Part shown: positions 58,597 through 64,000 of the stretch, piece after piece
How positions within the stretch are numbered: position 1 is the first letter of the stretch
How the letters are laid out: every line of letters begins with the position of its first letter
DNA from: Shewanella corallii
GTDB lineage: Bacteria > Pseudomonadota > Gammaproteobacteria > Enterobacterales > Shewanellaceae
Length of the DNA stretch: 64,000 nt
NCBI RefSeq assembly: GCF_023349125.1
Contig: NZ_JAKIKT010000001.1
Location: forward strand, 992,001-1,056,000
Reading direction: 5' to 3'
Made by a program: the position numbers and the translations under genes
The notes under the pieces: model-generated
Told to the model about the DNA's origin: nothing
Database searches by the model: none
Seen by the model: the letters and a program-made list of their open reading frames with translations, nothing else

Positions 58597-59682
58597 TCAC
58601 TGAGCCAGTTGCAGAGGCGGGAAGTCGTCGGCAATTTCAACAATACCTGCAGGCATCTTGCCTATGTCTGCAACGATTGCACCCCAGGACCAGCCCACAC
58701 CGAAACCACCCAAAAGCACTTTTTTAGGCTCTCCGTCGAAGAAATCAGTGAGCTTATGGCAAATCGCCAAAGGTACTGAGGCACTGGAGGTATTGCCAAA
58801 GTCAGCCATATCAATCAGGTACTTCTCTTTGTCGATTTTGGCCTTTTTGCGCAGGTGCTCAAGAATAAAGGCGTTGGCCTGATGCATCACACACATATCC
58901 AGATCATCTGCGGTAATGTTTGCCAGTGCCAGGGTCTCTTTCACCAGCTTGGGGACCACTTTCAGGGTGAAGGAAAATACTTCAGCGCCATTGAGTTGTA
59001 AGCGGGAATCTTTATAGAGGCGATCATGGGTTGGTTCATCCCAGCTCTCTTTTTCCGGCATGGTTGGGTGGCGGCGGCCACCGGCAGGGACGGCAATATG
59101 TTGCCCCCCGGTACCGTCAGTGCCGAAGACGGCATAGGAATCAGGCCAATCCGGGTCAAACTCCAGTGCGGTTGCCACTCCGGCATCGCCAAACAGTGGT
59201 TTGGTGCCTCTGTCTTCAGGTAACAGGTGGCGGCTTGAGGTGTCACCACACAGCACCAAAGCCCGTTTACCGCTGGAACTGTTCAGCAGCTGGCTGGCAA
59301 TCCAGGTGCCGTAAATAAATCCGGAACATCCCAGGCTCACATCCAGACAGGCAGCAGTCCTGGGAAGGCCCAGACGATGCTGCATCAGACAGGCTGTGGC
59401 CGGAAGAGCATAGTCAGCGTCCTGACTGACATAAATCAGCACATCGACGCTGGAGGCTTCCCATCCCAGATTTTCCAGCAAACTCTCTGCGGCAGCCAGG
59501 CACATATCTGACGCGCACAAATGGGTCGGCAAAATACGACGACTGTGAATGCCGGTGCTGGCATACACTTTGTCTGCTTCTTCCTGAGTGAAAAACTCCG
59601 GGGTTTCGACATAGGAATGTCGGTGAGGCGGCACAGCGGCTTGCATCCCCGCTATCCTGACTGATTTGATAATCGCTTCCAT
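58597..59682 (-). CDS. 3-oxoacyl-ACP synthase III (KAS III/FabH-like), copy 1
   Basis: 361 residues. The active-site Cys is in LDVSLGCSGFIYG (about residue 115), the catalytic His in CVMHQANAFI and the Asn in FGNTSSASVP, so the triad is intact. KAS III starts acyl-chain building by condensing an acyl-CoA with malonyl-ACP. It is the first gene of the long minus-strand operon and diverges from copy 2. The housekeeping fabH normally lies in the fab cluster, so this one is specialised. Confidence 0.9.
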   Translation of the reverse strand: MEAIIKSVRIAGMQAAVPPHRHSYVETPEFFTQEEADKVYASTGIHSRRILPTHLCASDMCLAAAESLLENLGWEASSVDVLIYVSQDADYALPATACLMQHRLGLPRTAACLDVSLGCSGFIYGTWIASQLLNSSSGKRALVLCGDTSSRHLLPEDRGTKPLFGDAGVATALEFDPDWPDSYAVFGTDGTGGQHIAVPAGGRRHPTMPEKESWDEPTHDRLYKDSRLQLNGAEVFSFTLKVVPKLVKETLALANITADDLDMCVMHQANAFILEHLRKKAKIDKEKYLIDMADFGNTSSASVPLAICHKLTDFFDGEPKKVLLGGFGVGWSWGAIVADIGKMPAGIVEIADDFPPLQLAQ

Positions 59683-59714
59683 ACTCTTCCCCGAATATTA
59701 ACTGCCTGAAATGA

Positions 59715-59743
59715 TTGGTTTAAACTATAACATTGCATAATAT
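59715..59743 (+). promoter_or_regulatory. Sigma-70-type promoter of KAS III copy 2
   Basis: -35 TTGGTT (59715-59720) and -10 TAATAT (59738-59743) are separated by 17 bp in the 91-bp gap between the two divergent KAS III genes. A promoter for the opposite operon must share this short gap. Confidence 0.6.
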
Positions 59744-59773
59744 AGCTTGAAAATCACTCCCAGAGGGGGACAA

Positions 59774-60793
59774 ATGGCCATCATTCAAACATCCGGTGTG
59801 CAGATAACAGGCATTTGCTCAGTACTGCCCGGTCGCTATGTGCCTAACACCGATCTGGCCGAAGTGATCGGCGAAGCTGACATCCAGAAAATTATCGACA
59901 GTACAGGTATTGCGGGCAGACGCGTAAGCGGTGGCGAAACCGCACTGGCAATGGCACGGCAAGGGGCCAGTGAACTGCTGAGCGAGTTGAACTGGGCCCC
60001 TGATTCGGTTGGCCTGTTGATGATGGTCACCCAGTCTGCAGACTTTCCCTTGCCCGGCAACGCGGTGCAACTGCAGCATCAGTTGGGGCTGGATAAATCA
60101 GCCGCTTGTTTTGACGTCAACCTGGGATGCTCTGGATTTGTTTATGGACTGTGGCAGCTCACCGCTTTGCTGCAGGGCATGAATTGTGAACGTGCTTTGC
60201 TGGTGGTAGGTGACACAACATCCCAGCAGATCGCCGATGATGATCGGAAAGTGGCGCCGCTGTTTGGCGATGGTGTCAGTGTGATTGCCGTTGAAAAACA
60301 GGCAGATGCCGCGCCAATGACCTTCACTCTGGGGACCGATGGTGCAGGTGCGCCTTATCTGATCCAGCCTAATGGTGGGGCGCTTAACCCAGGCAAAGCG
60401 CCTGCGCTGTTTATGGAAGGGACTCAGGTGTTTGTGTTTACCCTGCGAGAAGTCCCCGCTTGTATCAAGACTTGTCTGGATACCCATGGCTGGTCGACCG
60501 ATGAGTTGGATTACCTGGTACTGCACCAGGCCAATAAGATGATGTTGACCCGGCTGGGTGACAAGGTGGGGGTAACCGGTGAACGCCTGCCTATGGACTT
60601 TGAACAGATAGGTAATACCAGCAGCGCCTCTATTCCGCTGGTGATGACTGGCACCCTGGCTGAAAGCTTGAAGAATGGTGAAACCAAGCTGGCAGCCTCC
60701 GGGTTCGGTGTGGGCTGGTCATGGGGAACGGTCGCAATGACGGTGCCGCCATTGAGCTGTTGTAAAACCATAGATTTTGAGACAGAAGCATAA
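59774..60793 (+). CDS. 3-oxoacyl-ACP synthase III (KAS III/FabH-like), copy 2
   Basis: 339 residues from the ATG at 59774, after AGAGGGGGACAA; a TTG at 59747 is less likely. It has an intact triad: Cys in FDVNLGCSGFVYG, His in LVLHQANKMM and Asn in IGNTSSASIP. It is related to copy 1 but clearly diverged. Together they may build two different acyl chains or act in successive condensation steps. It is transcribed away from the operon and ends at a strong terminator. Confidence 0.9.
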   Translation: MAIIQTSGVQITGICSVLPGRYVPNTDLAEVIGEADIQKIIDSTGIAGRRVSGGETALAMARQGASELLSELNWAPDSVGLLMMVTQSADFPLPGNAVQLQHQLGLDKSAACFDVNLGCSGFVYGLWQLTALLQGMNCERALLVVGDTTSQQIADDDRKVAPLFGDGVSVIAVEKQADAAPMTFTLGTDGAGAPYLIQPNGGALNPGKAPALFMEGTQVFVFTLREVPACIKTCLDTHGWSTDELDYLVLHQANKMMLTRLGDKVGVTGERLPMDFEQIGNTSSASIPLVMTGTLAESLKNGETKLAASGFGVGWSWGTVAMTVPPLSCCKTIDFETEA

Positions 60794-60819
60794 CGATTCA
60801 ATCAGAAGCCGCTCATACG

Positions 60820-60850
60820 AAGCGGGAGAGCCATAAACTCTCCCGCTTTT
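60820..60850 (+). terminator. Terminator of KAS III copy 2
   Basis: AAGCGGGAGAG (60820-60830) pairs with CTCTCCCGCTT (60838-60848) with a T-run following, 27 bp after the stop codon. Confidence 0.9.
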
Positions 60851-60856
60851 ACCTTG

Positions 60857-61486
60857 TTAATCCAGAGGCCTGGGTGGGCGACCGCCGCCTGAACACTCCA
60901 TATATCTGGCGACCGAATAGTAGCTGGAACCATTATCCAGTTTGACCCGGATATTGACGGTATTGCTGCCTGGGTAAACCGTCAGCAACATATTGCTGTT
61001 GTAGCTGCCGTTATACACCAGAGTTTCAGGGTAATCCGGCGAGGAGGCCATATACACCTTCATACCACTGGCTCCCTGGGCATAGTTGGTCGACAGCATG
61101 ATTTTACGTCCATTCTGGCCAACACATCCGAGGCGTTCTATCGCCACATCTGATGGATAAGGCTGAATCGGGGTGCGGCGGACTGTCGTGACCGCTTTTC
61201 TTTCCATACGAGAAAAAGGCACTCCGGCACTGCAGGACATACTGCTGCCACCGCAATAACCCAACGAGTAACCACCATTGGCACTTAAGCAGGCGCTTGA
61301 ACTGTTGGTTGGCCGTATGTAATCACTGATATATCGACCACTCGACGTTCTGCATGAAGCACTGCCCTCATAAACCGGGACATCAACATAGGTCGTGATG
61401 GTTTCAACATTCCAATCTTCATACCAGGTTCCCGCCAGAGCAGCGGGTGACATCATTGCCAGGGCCAGTAATGTAAATCTCTTCAT
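60857..61486 (-). CDS. Secreted Cys- and Ser-rich protein, unknown function
   Basis: 209 residues from the ATG at 61486 (MKRFTLLALAMMSPAALAGT), with a typical signal peptide cleaved after ALA. The mature protein contains six or more Cys, Tyr-rich strands (VETITTYVDVPVYEGSASCR) and ends GGGRPPRPLD. No known family. A Cys-rich exported domain of about 190 residues suggests disulfide bonds. Confidence 0.7.
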   Translation of the reverse strand: MKRFTLLALAMMSPAALAGTWYEDWNVETITTYVDVPVYEGSASCRTSSGRYISDYIRPTNSSSACLSANGGYSLGYCGGSSMSCSAGVPFSRMERKAVTTVRRTPIQPYPSDVAIERLGCVGQNGRKIMLSTNYAQGASGMKVYMASSPDYPETLVYNGSYNSNMLLTVYPGSNTVNIRVKLDNGSSYYSVARYMECSGGGRPPRPLD

Positions 61487-61755
61487 ATAACTCTCCCAGA
61501 ATCTAAAATTGATTCGTGTTGCCACATTTAAAATTTGCGTCTGTCGTTACTCAGCCTCTTTTGCGGTGGGCTGTGATTGGTAGAGTGACAAGGGAGATGC
61601 CGGGAGCAATAAAGAACTGCTAATGGTTTAACAATGAAATGCTGATGTTTAATGAAATTAGATAGCTAAGGCTGAGTTGGGTCAGTAGCTCTTAGTAAAC
61701 TCTGAGTGATTACAACAGGTGCTGGTTATATTTTGAGTTGGTGGCAGCAAAAAAG

Positions 61756-61841
61756 GCCGCTTACAAACAGTACCAATTCGCATAGGGTCTCAAGCTCAGT
61801 TGGATTGACTGAACCTCCTATGCGGAATAGCACTAAGCGGC
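61756..61841. repeat. Nested inverted-repeat structure, possible small RNA or mobile remnant
   Basis: Three stacked stems share one axis: GCCGCTTA/TAAGCGGC (61756-61763 with 61834-61841), CGCATAGG/CCTATGCG (61779-61786 with 61817-61824) and TCAGT/ACTGA (61796-61800 with 61808-61812). On the minus strand the outer stem closes as TAAGCGGCC and is followed by TTTTTT. That fits a compact transcript with a terminator or a miniature mobile element. Neither is proven. Confidence 0.55.
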
Positions 61842-61893
61842 TACATGAATTTTCATGTCAACATCAAGGCTGGGTGAGCCAGGGATAGAAACC

Positions 61894-61911
61894 AAGGTGA
61901 TTTGTCACCTT
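61894..61911 (-). terminator. Possible terminator of the porin gene
   Basis: AAGGTGA (61894-61900) and TCACCTT (61905-61911) form a 7-bp stem with a 4-nt loop, 8 bp after the porin stop codon. The following minus-strand sequence GGTTTCT is only weakly T-rich. Confidence 0.5.
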
Positions 61912-61918
61912 CAGGCCT

Positions 61919-62953
61919 TTATAAGGTGTATTTGACAGAGAACTGCAGGTAGGTTGAGTCGGCGTTGGCGTCACTCACCTCATAGTTACCCACTTCCACA
62001 CCAGCCCATAGATAGGGCGTGAGTTGCTTAATCAAATTCACCCCCCACATCTGCCTTTCCCGGTTTTGAATATCGGTTTTGGCATGGCCGTAGAAAACGG
62101 TGCTGCGATAACTCTCGCTCCAGAAATGACGGTATGCCGCCGTGTAAGCGGTTGTCTCTTCTGCGGCTGGCTGATCATCATGGGTAATGACATCTGTCGT
62201 TAGCCCCGGAGCAACATACCGGCCAGGCTTGCCCACATTAACCTGAAAGCGAAAGTCGTCTTTCTCTCCAATCAGCAGCTTGCCGGACAGGTTGAAGGCG
62301 GCAACGGTTTTATCCAGGCCATCACTGTCCAACTGCCTCACCAGAGCCGCCACGGCGAGCTCACCCCAATCCGCTTTATGTATGTAGCGACCTACGACAT
62401 CGGGTAATGAGTCATTCTTATTGTCAGCGCCTGTGGTTTCCGGGTTTTCCAGCGCGAACTGGAATCCGCCATAGGTGTAACGTATCTGAGTTTGGCGAAT
62501 GAAGGCTTCGCCCACATGCGGCCCGCCAAAATCGAGCGTCTCAGGAATCGCCTTGAGCGGCATAAAGGTGGACCATGTTTGTCCTACCAGCCAGTTGTCA
62601 TATTTAATGAAGGCGTGACGCAACCTGGGGTCATAGTTGTTTACCACGGCCTCGCTGCCGTCAGAGCCGTAAAAGTCGACTTCGACAAACCCCATCACCT
62701 TACCGTGGGTATAACTGGCGTTGAACCTTGACTCCCTCATGTTGAAGTGAGTTTGCGAGGCGTCTTCCCCCGTGGTGCCTGTGGCGATCCAAAAAGGTCG
62801 GTAGGGGACATTGCCGTCGACATGACGAATGTCCGCCTTTAAATATCCGCCGAATTTGAGCGTGTTGTTATCACCGAGTTCAAATTCGTAAGCAGCATAA
62901 CCTGAGCTGCTGAACAGCGCCGAGGCGATAAGCGTCAGTGTTGAAATCTTCAT
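61919..62953 (-). CDS. DcaP-like trimeric outer-membrane porin
   Basis: 344 residues with a signal peptide ending GYAAYEF (about residue 21). A barrel follows: NTLKFGGYLKADIRH, FNASYTHGKVMGFVEVDFYG, WLVGQTWSTFMPL and a C-terminal YLQFSVKYTL. The QTWSTFM segment is typical of DcaP-like porins, which take up dicarboxylates and other small anions. It is 34 bp downstream of the TRAP permease gene, so uptake of a shared organic acid is likely. Confidence 0.85.
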   Translation of the reverse strand: MKISTLTLIASALFSSSGYAAYEFELGDNNTLKFGGYLKADIRHVDGNVPYRPFWIATGTTGEDASQTHFNMRESRFNASYTHGKVMGFVEVDFYGSDGSEAVVNNYDPRLRHAFIKYDNWLVGQTWSTFMPLKAIPETLDFGGPHVGEAFIRQTQIRYTYGGFQFALENPETTGADNKNDSLPDVVGRYIHKADWGELAVAALVRQLDSDGLDKTVAAFNLSGKLLIGEKDDFRFQVNVGKPGRYVAPGLTTDVITHDDQPAAEETTAYTAAYRHFWSESYRSTVFYGHAKTDIQNRERQMWGVNLIKQLTPYLWAGVEVGNYEVSDANADSTYLQFSVKYTL

Positions 62954-62987
62954 ATATATCTCCTTTTTTATTTTTTAGTTTCAATCG

Positions 62988-64000
62988 TTAACCCAGCCGA
63001 CTAAGGCCAAATAGCTGGGGGAAGAAAACCAGTAGCGCCAGAATGAACATCTGCAAGGCGATAAACGGCAAGACCCCTTTGTAGATGTCTATTGTCTTGA
63101 TTTGCGGTGGGGCGACTCCCTTGAGGTAAAACAGGCTGAAGCCGAAGGGAGGGGTCAAAAATGAGGTTTGTAAATTCATGGCGATAAGAATGGCGAGCCA
63201 GTTCATATCGAGCCCAAGTGACAGGGCAATAGGCGTCAGTATCGGCACTATGATGAAGGCGATTTCAATAAAGTCGATAAAGAAGCCCAGGATGAAAATG
63301 GTAAGCATGGCGATCAGCACGAATGTCCACTGAGCATTGGGCAGAGAGACAAAAAACTCCTCCACAATGGACTCACCTCCGCTGTAACTGAACACCATTG
63401 AAAACGCGGTGGCACCAATCAGTACGGCAAATACCATCGAAGACACCTTGACGGTTTCCAGCGCACTCTCGAACAGGAGTTTGAACCTGAATTTGCCGTA
63501 AATAGCGGCTAGTAACAGGGCGCCAACGCCGCCAAGTGCAGACGACTCCGTCGGCGTAGCCAGCCCGGTATAAATCGAGCCCAATACCGCGATGATTAAA
63601 AACAGCGGAGGAATAATCAGCATCAGGCACCTCAGCACCATGCGCAGATTGGGTTCACCGGCGTCATTGTTTATGGCCGGGGCGATATCAGGTTTGATAT
63701 TGACTATGGCCAGGATGTAGATGAGATAGGCAGATACCAGCACCAGTGAGGGGAGGATAGCCGCCGTGAACAGGTCGCCTACAGGCAGCCCCATCACATC
63801 ACCAAGAATGATTAAGATTATCGAGGGCGGCACTATCTGGCCCAGGGTTCCTGCGGCACAGATAATGCCTGTCGATAACCTGGGGTCATACCTGTGTTTC
63901 AACATCACCGGCAGCGATATCACGCCCATGGCAACCACGCTGGCCCCCACCACACCTGTTGATGCAGCCAGAAACAGTCCAACCACTATGGTGGAGATCG
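62988..64000 (-). CDS. dctM: TRAP transporter large permease (DctM), 5' end outside window
   Basis: The frame is open to the right edge, about 337 residues of a normal length near 430, so the N-terminus is missing. The DctM family is clear from many helices, PPSIILIILGDVMGLPVGDL, the following ATPTESSALGGVGALLL, and QTSFLTPPFGFSLFYLKGVA near the end. TRAP permeases import organic acids with a periplasmic binding protein and a small subunit. Those genes should lie beyond 64000. It is followed by the porin gene. Confidence 0.93.
   Translation of the reverse strand, partial: ISTIVVGLFLAASTGVVGASVVAMGVISLPVMLKHRYDPRLSTGIICAAGTLGQIVPPSIILIILGDVMGLPVGDLFTAAILPSLVLVSAYLIYILAIVNIKPDIAPAINNDAGEPNLRMVLRCLMLIIPPLFLIIAVLGSIYTGLATPTESSALGGVGALLLAAIYGKFRFKLLFESALETVKVSSMVFAVLIGATAFSMVFSYSGGESIVEEFFVSLPNAQWTFVLIAMLTIFILGFFIDFIEIAFIIVPILTPIALSLGLDMNWLAILIAMNLQTSFLTPPFGFSLFYLKGVAPPQIKTIDIYKGVLPFIALQMFILALLVFFPQLFGLSRLG

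Larger units (their letters stand above)
61487..61918. other. Gene-free gap with structured repeats
   Basis: No credible gene; the 60-codon frame at 61706 has no ribosome-binding site and crosses the hairpins. It holds the nested hairpin (61756-61841), an adjacent ACATGAA/TTCATGT palindrome (61843-61858) and a terminator-like stem (61894-61911). Confidence 0.5.

Noticed and set aside
61756..61841. Integron attC site
   Set aside because: The gap has a folded palindrome, but the core GTTRRRY and its partner are not at the ends, and no integron integrase is in the window.
61706..61888. 60-codon frame near the nested hairpin
   Set aside because: It covers the inverted repeats and has no ribosome-binding site or recognisable sequence.

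Overview
The window looks like chromosome of a marine gammaproteobacterium of the Shewanella type (Alteromonadales). The reasons are the gene order xseA / guaB-guaA / (island) / GGDEF - tadA - mltF - purL, a DUF2947 protein, E. coli-like cydABX operons with FNR/CRP-type sites, and a pseudaminic-acid flagellin-glycosylation locus preceded by a sigma-54-type promoter. This placement rests on remembered synteny and protein families; no database search was run.

Layout. 1-4348: end of xseA (minus strand) and the GMP operon guaB-guaA. 4337-20339: a 16-kb genomic island integrated into the last codons of guaA, flanked by 14-bp direct repeats (attL 4337-4350, attR 20326-20339). 20361-27871: core genes (membrane diguanylate cyclase, tadA, mltF, purL), with an unannotated 40-codon gene at 21990-22112. 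28132-35128: an unannotated 25-aa peptide gene with its own promoter and terminator, then two consecutive, diverged cydABX operons. 35295-42642: a small YdcH-like protein, a TetR-regulated RND efflux pump, an outer-membrane barrel protein, a chalcone-isomerase-like protein and DUF2947. 42710-60793: nonulosonic (pseudaminic) acid synthesis and flagellin glycosylation. 60857-64000: a secreted protein of unknown function, a structured gene-free gap, a DcaP-like porin and the start-truncated large subunit of a TRAP transporter.

The island carries a P4-type integrase, an AlpA-like regulator, a RepA-type initiator followed by iterons and DnaA boxes, and a near-copy of the IncP (RP4/RK2) oriT directly upstream of a traJ-like gene. 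These are followed by only trbJ, trbK and trbL of the mating-pair genes. No relaxase, coupling protein or T4SS ATPase gene is present. This is the expected layout of a satellite element that would need an IncP-like helper to move, and its TrbJ/TrbK/TrbL set overlaps the components linked to mating-pair tip, entry exclusion and channel. Cargo includes an AT-rich fusion of a Rossmann methyltransferase-like domain with a dGTPase HD domain (a candidate anti-phage protein), a Panacea-type toxin-antitoxin pair and a membrane-anchored J-domain protein in an operon of unknowns.

The glycan locus contains PseB, PseC, a PseH-like acetyltransferase, PseG, PseI, an SpsF-type cytidylyltransferase and Maf. 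Mixed into the same operon are two acyl carrier proteins, an AMP-forming ligase, two KAS III enzymes, three short-chain dehydrogenases, a Rieske oxygenase and an internally duplicated methyltransferase. My reading is that it builds a non-acetyl, possibly hydroxylated and methylated, acyl-modified pseudaminic acid for the flagellum.
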